From Methylopila jiangsuensis (GTDB taxonomy: Bacteria > Pseudomonadota > Alphaproteobacteria > Rhizobiales > Methylopilaceae): DNA of 64,000 bases. Under the pieces are notes generated by a model that saw only the letters and a list, made by a program, of their open reading frames with translations, was not told the origin of the DNA and ran no database searches. Position numbers and translations under genes: made by a program. Shown here piece after piece: positions 18,645 to 27,328 of the stretch; within the stretch, counting starts at the first letter, position 1, and each line of letters begins with the position of its first letter. Location of the stretch: contig NZ_BSFK01000005.1 in the NCBI RefSeq assembly GCF_027922305.1, positions 186,001 through 250,000 of the forward strand, read 5' to 3'.

Positions 18645-18740
18645 CGTCATGCCCGAGCTTGTCTCGGGCATCCACGACTTCGGGCGTCGTACGCGCTTGC
18701 ATGTTCCAGTCGTGGATATCCGCCTGCGGCGGGCATGACG
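18645..18740. repeat. 96-bp palindromic intergenic repeat, family A, copy 1
   Basis: Outer arms CGTCATGCCCG / CGGGCATGACG and inner arms ATCCACGACT / AGTCGTGGAT make a long imperfect hairpin. The first 39 bases differ from the copy in cobN by one base. It lies between the ends of the GST and catalase genes, which converge here, so it may also act as a two-way transcription stop. Confidence 0.85.
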
Positions 18741-18827
18741 GAGATGTCGAAGCGACGGAGCGCCCGAAACAAAAACGGCGGGCCTGAGCGGCCCGCCGTC
18801 GAATCGTCCGCGTGAAGGCGCGGCGGA

Positions 18828-20324
18828 TTACTCCGCCGCCTCCTGCGGGGTGTTCGGCGTCACCGAGATCGCCGGCTCGCGGCCGGTGAGCGTGGCGCGG
18901 GCCTTGCGGACGCCGGCCTCGTAGTCCGGGTGCACCCGCTTGAAATGGGCGAGCTGGCGCTCGGCGATCTCCTCCGGGATGCCGGACATGGCGGCGGCGA
19001 GGTTGGCGAACAGCCGGTTCTTCTGGCCGTCGTCGAACAGGTTGAACAGCGCCGTCACCTGCCCGTAGTCGTCGTTGCCGTCGCGGTGGTTGTAGCGCGT
19101 GGCGTCGCCCGAGAGGCGCAGCGGCGGCTCCTGCGCGGACTTGTCCTCCTTGGGGCCATTGAACGAGTTCGGCTCGTAATACGCGTCCGGATTGCCGGTT
19201 TTAACGCCGCCGAACACGTTCATCTGCCCGTCCCGGTGGTAGTGATGCACCGGGCACTTGGGCTGGTTCACCGGAATGGTCTCGTAATGGGTGCCGAGCC
19301 GGTGCCGGTGGGCGTCGGCGTAGGAGAAGATGCGCGCCTGCAGCATCTTGTCGGGCGAGAAGCCGATGCCCGGCACGATGTTGGAGGGCGAGAACGCGGC
19401 GTTCTCGATCTCGGCGAAGTAGTTCTCCGGGTTCCGGTTCAGCTCCAGCACGCCGATGTCGATCGGCGGATACTCGCCATGCGGCCACACCTTGGTGAGG
19501 TCGAACGGATTGTACGAGGTCTTCTCCGCATCGAGTTCGGGCATGATCTGCACCTGAACCTTCCAGCGGGGGAATTCGCCGCGGTCGATCTTGCCGTAGA
19601 GCGCTTCCTGATAGCTCTCGCGGGTCTTGCCGATGACCTGGTCGGCCTCCTCGTTGGTGAAGTGCCGGTGGCCCTGCTCGGTCTTGAAGTGGAACTTCAC
19701 CCAGTAGCGCTCGCCGGCGTCGTTCCAGAACGAATAGGTGTGGGAGCCGTAGCCGTTCATGTGGGTCGGGTCGACCGGGATGCCGCGGTCCGACATCAAG
19801 ATGGTGACCTGATGCAGGCTCTCCGGCGACAGCGACCAGAAGTCCCACATGGCGGTGGGGGAGCGCATGTTGGTCTTGGGGTGGCGCTTCTGGGTGTGGA
19901 TGAAGTCCGGGAACTTCAGCGGGTCACGGACGAAGAACACCGGGGTGTTGTTGCCCACGAGGTCCCAGTTGCCCTCGGGCGTGTAGAACTTCAGCGCGAA
20001 GCCGCGCACGTCGCGCTCGGCGTCGGCCGCGCCCAGCTCGCCGGCGACGGTGGAGAAGCGCGCCAGCATCGGCGTCTCCGCGCCCGGCTGCAGCGCCTTG
20101 GCCTTGGTGTATCTGGAGATGTCGCCGGTGATCTTCAGCACGCCATGCGCGCCCCAGCCCTTGGCGTGGACCACGCGCTCGGGGATGCGCTCGCGGTTCT
20201 GGTGCGCGAGCTTCTCGATCAGCTGGTAGTCCTGCAGCAGAACCGGACCGCGGGGACCGGCGGTCTCCGAGTTCTGGTTGTCGGGGATCGGCGCGCCGGC
20301 CGAGGTCGTCATCCGATCGGTCAT
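18828..20324 (-). CDS. katA: Catalase (monofunctional, heme)
   Basis: A 498-residue small-subunit clade heme catalase that breaks down hydrogen peroxide. It shows the distal heme histidine region [34 protein letters not shown], and the proximal tyrosine region [21 protein letters not shown] lies before the ATG at 20324. It diverges from oxyR, the peroxide-sensing activator, and is its probable target. Confidence 0.96.
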   Translation of the reverse strand: MTDRMTTSAGAPIPDNQNSETAGPRGPVLLQDYQLIEKLAHQNRERIPERVVHAKGWGAHGVLKITGDISRYTKAKALQPGAETPMLARFSTVAGELGAADAERDVRGFALKFYTPEGNWDLVGNNTPVFFVRDPLKFPDFIHTQKRHPKTNMRSPTAMWDFWSLSPESLHQVTILMSDRGIPVDPTHMNGYGSHTYSFWNDAGERYWVKFHFKTEQGHRHFTNEEADQVIGKTRESYQEALYGKIDRGEFPRWKVQVQIMPELDAEKTSYNPFDLTKVWPHGEYPPIDIGVLELNRNPENYFAEIENAAFSPSNIVPGIGFSPDKMLQARIFSYADAHRHRLGTHYETIPVNQPKCPVHHYHRDGQMNVFGGVKTGNPDAYYEPNSFNGPKEDKSAQEPPLRLSGDATRYNHRDGNDDYGQVTALFNLFDDGQKNRLFANLAAAMSGIPEEIAERQLAHFKRVHPDYEAGVRKARATLTGREPAISVTPNTPQEAAE

Positions 20325-20457
20325 GGAAGCCTCCTTGATCTCACGCCCTCTTGAGCGGACGGCGCGGGGCGGCGCCGTCCCGGCGGTGGGGCGATGTCGA
20401 TGGGGGCAAGGATGGGGCGGCGCCGCCATCAGGGCAAATCAGTTTGCATCGGTTCTA

Positions 20458-20471
20458 AGATAAGATTATCT
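20458..20471. promoter_or_regulatory. Dyad in the katA-oxyR intergenic region, probable OxyR site
   Basis: AGATAA-GA-TTATCT is a perfect inverted repeat ending seven bases before the oxyR start. It is AT-rich in a GC-rich setting and resembles the ATAG/CTAT half-sites of OxyR operators. Its position would let OxyR repress its own gene and activate katA. Inferred from sequence and neighbours. Confidence 0.5.
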
Positions 20472-20478
20472 GATCGTC

Positions 20479-21420
20479 ATGCTCACGCTCCGCCAGCTTC
20501 GCTATTTCGAGCAGCTCGCCCGGCTCCGGCATTTCGGCCGGGCGGCGGAAGCCTGCGCCGTCACCCAGCCGGCGCTCTCCATGCAGATCCGCGAGCTGGA
20601 GACGGCGCTTGGCGCGCCTCTGGTGGAACGGGCGCGGGAGGGGGTGAAGCTCACCGAGCTCGGGCAGGATGTGGCCGAGCGCGCGGGGGCCATCCTCGCC
20701 GCGGTGCGCGATCTGGAGGCGCGGGCGCGGCTCGGCGGGGCCTCCCTGAGCGGGCCGGTGCGGCTCGGCGTCATCCCGTCGATCGCGCCCTATCTGCTGC
20801 CGCGCCTGCTGCCCGCCATCCGCGAGCGGCATGCGGCGGTGCAGCTCTCCCTGCGGGAGACCCAGACCGCGGCGCTGCTGCGGGAGCTGGTCGCCGGCGA
20901 CCTCGACGCGGTGGTGATGAGCCTGCCGGTGGACCATCCCGAGATCGAGGCCGAGATCCTGTTCGACGACGCCTTTTTGCTGGCGGTGCCGTCCGACGGC
21001 CCGCTCGCGGGGCGGGCGAGCGCCAGCGCCGACGTGCTGGACGATTCCGAACTGCTGCTGCTGGAGGACGGCCACTGCTTCCGCGACCAGGCGCTCACCG
21101 TCTGCCGCACCATCGACCCGCGACGGCTGAAAAGCTTCGGCGCCACCAGCCTGACCACGCTGATGCAGCTGGTGGCGAACGGGCAGGGCATCACGCTGCT
21201 GCCCCAGCTGTTCGTGGAGTCCGAGGCGCAGGGCGATCCGCGCGTGACCCTGCTCAGGTTCGAGCGGCCAGAGCCGGCCCGCACGCTCGCGCTGGCCTAT
21301 CGCCGCACCTCGCCGGCGAAGGACGGGTTCCGGGCGCTGGCGGAAACCATCCGTCTCATGCGCGGAGGCGGCCAAAACCCCGCCGCGCGCCCTTCCGCCC
21401 CGGCGGCCGCCACGTTATAA
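20479..21420 (+). CDS. oxyR: OxyR, hydrogen-peroxide-responsive LysR regulator
   Basis: A 313-residue LysR activator. The two redox cysteines that form the peroxide-induced disulfide are present as Cys200 and Cys209 in [12 protein letters not shown], with the same spacing as Cys199/Cys208 of E. coli OxyR. The winged-helix region is [20 protein letters not shown]. It diverges from katA. The last 20 residues are a Gly/Pro/Ala-rich tail. Confidence 0.95.
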   Translation: MLTLRQLRYFEQLARLRHFGRAAEACAVTQPALSMQIRELETALGAPLVERAREGVKLTELGQDVAERAGAILAAVRDLEARARLGGASLSGPVRLGVIPSIAPYLLPRLLPAIRERHAAVQLSLRETQTAALLRELVAGDLDAVVMSLPVDHPEIEAEILFDDAFLLAVPSDGPLAGRASASADVLDDSELLLLEDGHCFRDQALTVCRTIDPRRLKSFGATSLTTLMQLVANGQGITLLPQLFVESEAQGDPRVTLLRFERPEPARTLALAYRRTSPAKDGFRALAETIRLMRGGGQNPAARPSAPAAATL

Positions 21421-21508
21421 GCCGCGCGTTTTCAGCCGTTCCGCGGGCTCATGCGGGCGTTTCGCGCCCGGACGGGGCCGCTCCCTATCCGACCACAAGG
21501 CTAGACCC

Positions 21509-21931
21509 ATGGCTCTCGAGCGCACCTTCTCCATCATCAAGCCGGACGCGACCCGCCGCAACATCACCGGCAAGGTGCTGTCCTACATCGAGGCCGCCGG
21601 CCTTCGCGTCGTCGCCCAGAAGCGCCTGCACCTGACCAAGGAGCAGGCCGAGGGCTTCTACGCCGTCCACAAGGAGCGCCCGTTCTTCAACGATCTGGTC
21701 GCTTTCATGATCTCCGGCCCGGTGGTGGTGCAGGTGCTCGAGGGCGAGAACGCCGTCGCCACGTACCGTGAGGTCATGGGCGCCACCAACCCGGCCAACG
21801 CCGCCGAAGGCACCATCCGCAAGGACCTCGCCGAGTCGATCGAGGCCAACTCGGTGCATGGCTCCGACGCGCCCGAGACCGCCGCGCAGGAGATCGCCTA
21901 CTTCTTCAAGGACGAAGAGATCGTCGGCTGA
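21509..21931 (+). CDS. ndk: Nucleoside diphosphate kinase
   Basis: A 140-residue cytosolic enzyme that equilibrates nucleoside di- and triphosphates. It starts with the conserved [11 protein letters not shown] and has the catalytic phospho-histidine at position 117 in NSVHGSD. Full length, standalone transcription unit, followed by two hairpins. Confidence 0.97.
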   Translation: MALERTFSIIKPDATRRNITGKVLSYIEAAGLRVVAQKRLHLTKEQAEGFYAVHKERPFFNDLVAFMISGPVVVQVLEGENAVATYREVMGATNPANAAEGTIRKDLAESIEANSVHGSDAPETAAQEIAYFFKDEEIVG

Positions 21932-21963
21932 CGACGGCGGGCGGATCGCGGCGACGTGATCTC

Positions 21964-21980
21964 TGATCGCTTCGCGATCA
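21964..21980 (+). terminator. Short hairpin downstream of ndk
   Basis: TGATCGC-TTC-GCGATCA forms a perfect 7-bp stem 33 bases after the ndk stop, with no following T-run. It may be an RNA 3' end or processing signal. Confidence 0.4.
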
Positions 21981-21994
21981 CATATACGATAGTT

Positions 21995-22028
21995 GAGTAG
22001 GCCCGCGCCCACCGGCGCGGGCCTACTC
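21995..22028. terminator. 15-bp perfect hairpin between ndk and terC
   Basis: Two exact 15-base arms (21995-22009 and 22014-22028, beginning GAGTAGGCCCG) surround the loop CACC. No T-run follows on the plus strand. It could be a strong 3' stem for ndk or a structure in the terC leader. Confidence 0.55.
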
Positions 22029-22090
22029 ACGACCAAACGACGTTCACGAGCCTGCGGCCGCGCGCCGACCGGCCGCCGGGGAGATGACGG

Positions 22091-22858
22091 ATGGAATTCA
22101 ACTTCGCGTTCGACCAGCCGACCTTCTGGATCTCCCTGCTTCAGATCATCTGGATCGATCTGCTGCTGTCCGGCGACAACGCGGTCGTCATCGCGCTCGC
22201 CTGCCGCAAGCTGCCGGCCAACCAGCGCAAGATGGGCATTCTGCTCGGCGCGGGCGCGGCGGTGTGCCTGCGCATCATCTTCGCCTTCTTCGTCACCTTC
22301 CTGCTGGGCGTGCCGTTCCTGAAGATCGCCGGCGGCCTGCTGCTGGTCTGGATCGCGGTCAAGCTCGCCACCGACGAGCACGAGGATCACGCGGACGTTC
22401 AGGCGAGCGACAATCTCTGGGGCGCGGTGCGCACCATCGCCATCGCCGACGCGGTGATGAGCCTCGACAACGTGGTCGCCATCGCCGCCGCCGCCAAGGG
22501 CCATCCGGAGCTGTTCATCTTCGGGCTGCTGCTGACCATTCCGCTGATCATCGCCGGCTCCACGCTGCTCAGCGCCATCCTGCAGAAGTTCCCCTTCCTG
22601 GTGTGGCTGGGCGCCGCGCTGCTCGGCTGGATCGCGGGCGAGATGATCCTCGGCGATCCGGTGGTCATCAACTGGCTGCACGGTCTGAACGCCGGCTACG
22701 TGCTGCCCGATCCGGAACATGCGGGCGGCCTGACCGCCGTGAAGTGGCTGCACTACACCGCCGCCGCCGTCGGCGCGGTGGTCGTGCTCTCGATCGCCTA
22801 CACGCTGAAGCGCCGCCGTCACCGCACCGCCGAGGGCACGCTGCGCGACGAGAGCTGA
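22091..22858 (+). CDS. TerC family integral membrane protein (YjbE-like)
   Basis: A 255-residue protein with about seven membrane segments and the TerC signature acidic residues in SGDNAVVIALA and DAVMSLDNVVAIAAA. TerC proteins are linked to metal export, chiefly manganese, and metallation of secreted proteins. The C-terminal tail is basic (LKRRRHR). Some TerC genes sit under a manganese riboswitch; I see no such motif in the 160-base leader. A strong terminator follows. Confidence 0.88.
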   Translation: MEFNFAFDQPTFWISLLQIIWIDLLLSGDNAVVIALACRKLPANQRKMGILLGAGAAVCLRIIFAFFVTFLLGVPFLKIAGGLLLVWIAVKLATDEHEDHADVQASDNLWGAVRTIAIADAVMSLDNVVAIAAAAKGHPELFIFGLLLTIPLIIAGSTLLSAILQKFPFLVWLGAALLGWIAGEMILGDPVVINWLHGLNAGYVLPDPEHAGGLTAVKWLHYTAAAVGAVVVLSIAYTLKRRRHRTAEGTLRDES

Positions 22859-22889
22859 GCCGCCCGGCGCCGCATACGTCGCGAACGTC

Positions 22890-22921
22890 AAGGCGCGGTC
22901 CTCCGGGACCGCGCCTTTTTT
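22890..22921 (+). terminator. Rho-independent terminator of the terC gene
   Basis: A 12-bp stem (AAGGCGCGGTCC / GGACCGCGCCTT) with loop TCCG is followed by a run of six T. It lies 31 bases after the terC stop. Confidence 0.92.
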
Positions 22922-23000
22922 CATTCCGTGCAGCGGCCAAAGAAAAAGGGGCGGCGCCGAAGCGCCGCCCCCGGATTGGCGGTGTGGTCGATCAGGTTCT

Positions 23001-23393
23001 TCAGAACCAGCCGCCGCGGCGGCCGCCGCGCTCGTACCAGCGGCGGTCTTCCTCGCGCTGGGACGCATAGACCAGCGCCGCGACCACGCCGATGCCGAGC
23101 GCGAGGCCGGCGAGCGACAGGCCCGGATTGCTCTGCACCACGCGGCCGGCGCGACGGCCGTAATAGACCGCGGTGTCGGCCGCGTCGTGCAGCGCCTCGA
23201 CGCCGTCGTCGTACAGCGTGTTGGAGCTGGAGCTCAGCGACTTCGCCGCGGCGCGCGCGCTCTTGCGGGCGCTGCGGGCGCGGTCGGCCGCGAGCGACGA
23301 CACGCGATCGCTGAGATCGGCGATGGTGTCGCGCAGCGCGGCGATCTGATCGCCGGCGTCATGCGCGAGCGAGCTTGCTCTCCTGTCGACCAT
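23001..23393 (-). CDS. ElaB/YqjD-like membrane-anchored protein
   Basis: A 130-residue protein with an amphipathic helical N-terminal two-thirds rich in Ala, Ser and Arg (DQIAALRDTIADLSDRVSSL), a single C-terminal membrane segment (LSLAGLALGIGVVAALVYA), and a short Arg/Gly tail ending GGRRGGWF. This is the layout of the DUF883/YqjD group, inner-membrane proteins that can bind ribosomes. AGAGG lies eight bases before the ATG at 23393; a GTG three codons upstream is possible. The family call rests on layout, not on a motif. Confidence 0.6.
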   Translation of the reverse strand: MVDRRASSLAHDAGDQIAALRDTIADLSDRVSSLAADRARSARKSARAAAKSLSSSSNTLYDDGVEALHDAADTAVYYGRRAGRVVQSNPGLSLAGLALGIGVVAALVYASQREEDRRWYERGGRRGGWF

Positions 23394-23492
23394 GTCATGC
23401 ACCTCTTGAAGCCTTTGGGGCGGACGGCGGAAATCTCCGTCCTCGGGCCGTACAACGTCGTCGGCCCCCTTCGGTTCCCGACGATTTAGGAC

Positions 23493-24872
23493 TTATGTCG
23501 GGTCTCGTGGTCGGCGGAGATGATGATCCGTCGCCGCCTGAAAGGCCTCGCCGAGCGTGAGCAGCGCGTCGTCCCGACCGGGACGGCCCATGAGCTGGAC
23601 GCCGACAGGAAGGCCCGCGTCGGACGCCCCGGCGGGCAGGGCCAGCGCCGGCAGGCCGAGATAGTTCACGGGCCGCATGAAGCGGGACACGTCCGCGATC
23701 AGCGCTTCGGCGCCGGTCGCGACGTCGGTCTCGGCGATAGCGGGCGCCGGGAAAGGCGCCGTCGGGGCCAGAATCGCGTCGCAGGCGTCCATGGCCTCGA
23801 TCTGGGCCGCAAGGCCTGGTCCCCGGGCGCGCAGGGCGTCGACGTAGAGCGCGGCGGGATAGGCGAAGCCGTTCAGAAGGCGGGCGCGCGTCTGGGGGCC
23901 GTAGAGGTCGGCGTGGTCGCGCAGGCCGTTGCGGTGGAGCGCTGCGGCCTCCGAGCCGAGGATCGTCACCGCCGCGGCGCTGAAGGCGCGCTGGTCCGGC
24001 AGGCGAACCGTTCGCACCCGCACGCCGAGCGCCCGGAAGGTCTCGATCGCCGCGTCGCAGGCGCGGGCGACGGCGGGGTGCAGGTCCTCGACATAGAAGG
24101 CGTCGGCCACGCCGATCGTCATCTCCTTCGCGGCGCGCGCGTCTTTCCGCCACGGCGCTCCCGTCGCGGGATCGCGCGGGTCGGCGCCCGCGATCAGCGG
24201 CAGCAGCAGGCGCAGGTCCGCGGCGTCGCGGGCGAGCGCGCCGATGGTGTCGAGGCTCGCGGACAGCGGCATGGCGCCGGCGCGGCTGACGAGGCCGAAG
24301 CTGGTCTTCAGTCCGGTCACGCCGCAGAAATGCGACGGCAGCCGCACCGAGCCGCCGGTGTCGGAGCCGAGCGAGGCGAAGCTGAGGCCCGCCGCCACCG
24401 CCGCGCCCGAGCCCGACGACGACCCCCCGGTGATGCGGGACGGATCGTGCGGGTTGCGCGCCGGGCCGAAGGCGGCGTTGTGCCCGGTGACGCCGAAGGC
24501 GAACTCCACCATGTGCAGCGCGCCCCACGGGAACGCCCCGGCGCCCGCGAGCCGGTCGAGCACATGGGCGGCGTCGGGCGGACGGAACCCGCGCCGCAGC
24601 GCCGAGCCGCAGGTGACGACCTTGCCCGCGCGGTGGAACATGTCCTTGTGGGCCAGCGGCACGCCGTGCAGCGGCCCGGACGGCGCCGTGGCGTCGGCGC
24701 GGTCCGCGGCGGCGAGCGCGTCCTCGTCGTCGAAGCTGATCACGGCGTTGAGCCGCGGGTTCAGCCGGCGCGCGCGGGCGAGCACGGCTTCGGTCAGCTC
24801 CCGGGAGGACAGGCGGCGGTCGCGGACGGCGGCCGCGGCCTCCCGCAAGGTGAGCCAGGCGGGATCGGTCAT
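23493..24872 (-). CDS. Amidase signature family hydrolase (AtzE/GatA-like)
   Basis: A 459-residue amidase of the Ser-cisSer-Lys type. The catalytic Lys is in PLAHKDMF, the cis-Ser in GGSSSGSGAAVAAG, and the nucleophile Ser in SDTGGSVRLP. Its ATG overlaps the stop of a small upstream gene (ATGA), an arrangement seen in the AtzG-AtzE pair, where the small protein stabilises the amidase, and in GatC-GatA. Substrate unknown; urea-derived or carboxamide compounds are plausible given that relationship. Full length. Confidence 0.85.
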   Translation of the reverse strand: MTDPAWLTLREAAAAVRDRRLSSRELTEAVLARARRLNPRLNAVISFDDEDALAAADRADATAPSGPLHGVPLAHKDMFHRAGKVVTCGSALRRGFRPPDAAHVLDRLAGAGAFPWGALHMVEFAFGVTGHNAAFGPARNPHDPSRITGGSSSGSGAAVAAGLSFASLGSDTGGSVRLPSHFCGVTGLKTSFGLVSRAGAMPLSASLDTIGALARDAADLRLLLPLIAGADPRDPATGAPWRKDARAAKEMTIGVADAFYVEDLHPAVARACDAAIETFRALGVRVRTVRLPDQRAFSAAAVTILGSEAAALHRNGLRDHADLYGPQTRARLLNGFAYPAALYVDALRARGPGLAAQIEAMDACDAILAPTAPFPAPAIAETDVATGAEALIADVSRFMRPVNYLGLPALALPAGASDAGLPVGVQLMGRPGRDDALLTLGEAFQAATDHHLRRPRDPT

Positions 24873-25090
24873 CGCTCCGATCCGCCCAAGGCCGCCCGCA
24901 GCACGTCGAACCCCGCCGCCGCGTCGTCCAGCGTCAGGCCATCGCGCAGGGCCGCGGTTCCGACCGCGGCGCTTACGGCCGCAAGCGCCGCGCGGCGGGC
25001 CTCCCCGTCGCCGAGCGTGACGCCCGACAGCGCGGCCATGGCGCGGGCGGCTTCGGGGGACACGTCGAAGGACTCACGGGGATCCGGCAT
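24869..25090 (-). CDS. Small protein coupled to the amidase (AtzG-like position)
   Basis: A 73-residue, Ala-rich, mostly helical protein (MPDPRESFDVSPEAARAMAA at the N-terminus) with no membrane segment. Its stop overlaps the amidase start by ATGA, so the two are made together. By position and size it resembles AtzG or GatC, small partners of amidases, but I see no clear family motif. The ATG at 25090 lacks a good ribosome site; an internal start at Met18 is possible. Confidence 0.55.
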   Translation of the reverse strand: MPDPRESFDVSPEAARAMAALSGVTLGDGEARRAALAAVSAAVGTAALRDGLTLDDAAAGFDVLRAALGGSER

Positions 25091-25171
25091 GGCGCGACTC
25101 GGTTGAGTAGGAACGACCTCGCAGACGCTAAAACTCCGTACGGAAGTTGTCTGCGCGGGAGCGGTTTTGCG

Positions 25172-25269
25172 CGTCATGCCCGGCGCAGCCGGATATCCAC
25201 GACTTTTCGCCGAGCGAAAGGTTGAACGTTCAACTCGGGGAGGCCCGAGGACCACGCGCGGGCATGACG
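25172..25269. repeat. Palindromic intergenic repeat, family A, copy 2
   Basis: 98 bases with outer arms CGTCATGCCCG / CGGGCATGACG and a diverged middle that contains its own small dyad (GTTGAAC-GTTCAAC). It lies in the divergent promoter space between the amidase pair and cobG, the only family A copy found between two gene starts. Confidence 0.8.
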
Positions 25270-25363
25270 GTCTGAACGCTTTGCACCCGCCGGGGATCCA
25301 GCGCGCGCAGTCCCGCGAGGCGGAAGGCTTGCGTTTCGCCCGCCGGCGCGCGACGACCAAGCG

Positions 25364-26623
25364 ATGGCGGAGTGTCCGGGCGTCGCCCATCTCGCGGAAA
25401 TGGCCGATGGCGGGCTGGCGCGGCTGCGCGCGCCCGGCGGGCGGCTGCGCGCCGATCAGGCCCGCAGCGTGGCGGAGCTGGCGGAGACGCTGGGCTCCGG
25501 CGCGCTCGACCTCACAAACCGCGCCAACCTTCAGATCCGCGGGCTTCAGCGCGACGCCGGCCCTGCGCTGGCCTCGGCGCTGGGGCGGATCGGGCTCTAC
25601 GCGGAAGGCCCGGCGGACCGGCGGCGCAACGTGCTGCTCGACCCGCTGGCGGGGCTCGACCCGACCGAAAGCGCCGACCTGACGCCGGTCGCCGCCGCCC
25701 TCGACCGGGCGCTGACCGCGCAGGACTGGATCGGCGAGCTGTCGCCGAAGTTCGCCTTCGCGCTGGATGGCGGCGGCGCCTCCGGCGTCGCGGCGGTGGC
25801 GTCCGACGTGGCGCTGCTTGCAATGGATGGGCGGCTGCGTCTGGCGCTCGCCGGCGTCCCGCTCGGCGTCAGCGTGGCGCCGGAGGAGGGCGCGTCCGCA
25901 GGCGTCCTGCTGGCGAAGCGCGCCGCGCAGGCCGGGCCGGACGCCCGCGCCCGCGATCTCGACGCCGCCGCCCTCCGCCGCGCGCTGGCGGAGGCGGGGC
26001 TCGGCCAGCCGGCCGCGCCTGCGGACGCGCCATGGCCCGCGGCGCTGCGTCCGGTCTTCGGGCTCATGACGCAGGCGGACGGCCGGTTCTCGTCCATCCT
26101 CCCGGTCCCTGTGGGCCGGTTGGCCGCCGCCATGCTGCGCTTCGCGGCGGAGGCGGCGGAGCAGGGCGAGGGCGAACTGCGGCTCGCGCCGTGGTCGGCG
26201 ATCGTGATTCCCCATCTCGACGAGGCTCGGGCCACGGACGCGCTCGAACGGGCGCAAGGCGTGGGCTTCCTGCCGCCGGACCTCGCCGCCAGGCTTCGGG
26301 TGCGGGCCTGCGCCGGCGCGCCGGCCTGCGTCCGCGCCCGCGAGCCCGCCAAGGCGCTGGCGCTCGCCGTGCTGGCGGAAGCCGCGCGCCGGCCGGAGCT
26401 TGCGCCCGAAACGCCCCGCAGCCTGCACATCTCCGCCTGCCCAAAGGGCTGCGCGGGGGCCGCGCCGGCCGATCTTCTGCTGCTCGGCGCCGGCGACCGG
26501 GACGGCTATGCGTTGCACGCTCACGCCGCCCCCCGCCGGCCGGGCGGCGCGCTCGGGCGGTGCGCCGGAGACGACCCCGCCGCCGTCCTTAGCCTGCTGT
26601 CGGCCATGCCCGGCGCCTCTTAA
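25364..26623 (+). CDS. cobG: Precorrin-3B synthase
   Basis: Oxygen-dependent siroheme/Fe-S-type monooxygenase of the aerobic cobalamin pathway, turning precorrin-3A into precorrin-3B. The 419-residue protein is related to sulfite/nitrite reductases: N-terminal ferredoxin-like half-domain (LDLTNRANLQIRGL) and cluster cysteines in RACAGAPAC and SACPKGCAG. The ATG at 25364 has no strong ribosome site, but no upstream in-frame start gives a better N-terminus. First gene of cobG-H-I-J; no B12 riboswitch is visible upstream. Confidence 0.92.
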   Translation: MAECPGVAHLAEMADGGLARLRAPGGRLRADQARSVAELAETLGSGALDLTNRANLQIRGLQRDAGPALASALGRIGLYAEGPADRRRNVLLDPLAGLDPTESADLTPVAAALDRALTAQDWIGELSPKFAFALDGGGASGVAAVASDVALLAMDGRLRLALAGVPLGVSVAPEEGASAGVLLAKRAAQAGPDARARDLDAAALRRALAEAGLGQPAAPADAPWPAALRPVFGLMTQADGRFSSILPVPVGRLAAAMLRFAAEAAEQGEGELRLAPWSAIVIPHLDEARATDALERAQGVGFLPPDLAARLRVRACAGAPACVRAREPAKALALAVLAEAARRPELAPETPRSLHISACPKGCAGAAPADLLLLGAGDRDGYALHAHAAPRRPGGALGRCAGDDPAAVLSLLSAMPGAS

Positions 26624-26704
26624 GTGGAGTTCCTCGAAAGATCGCCTTGCCAGCCGCAGCCCGCCCCGTCACAAGGCTGTCGCGAGATGTTTGGGCGGGT
26701 TTTG

Positions 26705-27328
26705 ATGGACTATGTGAAGGACGGAGCGGAGATCTACCGCCGCTCGTTCGCGACCATTCGGGCGGAGGCGGCGCTTGAGGGCCTGCCGGACGACGTGGCG
26801 GGCGTCTGCGTGCGGATGATCCACGCCTGCGGCATGACGGACCTGCCCGCCGACCTGCGCTACAGCGACGACGTGGTGGCCGCGGCCCGCGGCGCGCTGC
26901 GGGCGGGCGCGCCGATCCTGTGCGACGCCAAGATGGTCGCCTCCGGCGTCACCCGCTCGCGCCTGCCGGCCGGCAACGAGGTGCTGTGCCTGCTGGACGA
27001 TCCGCGCACGCCGGACTTGGCGCGGGAGCTCGGGACCACCCGCTCCGCCGCCGCAGTGGAGCTGTGGCGCGAGCGGCTCGAAGGCGCGGTGGTGGCGGTC
27101 GGCAACGCGCCGACCACGCTGTTCCATCTGCTGGAGCGGCTGGACGCCGGCTGGCCGAAGCCGGCCGCGATCTTCGGCCTGCCCGTGGGCTTCATCGGGG
27201 CCGCCGAATCCAAGGACGAGCTGGCGCGCGATCCCCGCGGCGTCCCGTTCCTCACGCTGCTCGGCCGGCGCGGCGGCAGCGCCATGGCGGTCGCCGCCCT
27301 CAACGCCGCCGCGGACCCCAAGGAATGA
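26705..27328 (+). CDS. cobH: Precorrin-8X methylmutase
   Basis: Moves a methyl group from C-11 to C-12 to form hydrogenobyrinate. The 207-residue protein starts MDYVKDGAEIYRRSFATIR, as CobH proteins do, and has the catalytic histidine at residue 40 in MIHACG. An upstream in-frame frame to 26624 does not resemble the family. 81 bases follow cobG, and its stop overlaps the cobI start. Confidence 0.95.
   Translation: MDYVKDGAEIYRRSFATIRAEAALEGLPDDVAGVCVRMIHACGMTDLPADLRYSDDVVAAARGALRAGAPILCDAKMVASGVTRSRLPAGNEVLCLLDDPRTPDLARELGTTRSAAAVELWRERLEGAVVAVGNAPTTLFHLLERLDAGWPKPAAIFGLPVGFIGAAESKDELARDPRGVPFLTLLGRRGGSAMAVAALNAAADPKE

Noticed and set aside
21932-22090. Manganese (yybP-ykoY) riboswitch before the TerC gene
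   Set aside because: The region has hairpins but I could not find the conserved aptamer bases.
26624-26704. N-terminal extension of CobH
   Set aside because: The extra 27 residues have no family similarity, and MDYVKDGAEIYRRSF is the normal CobH start.
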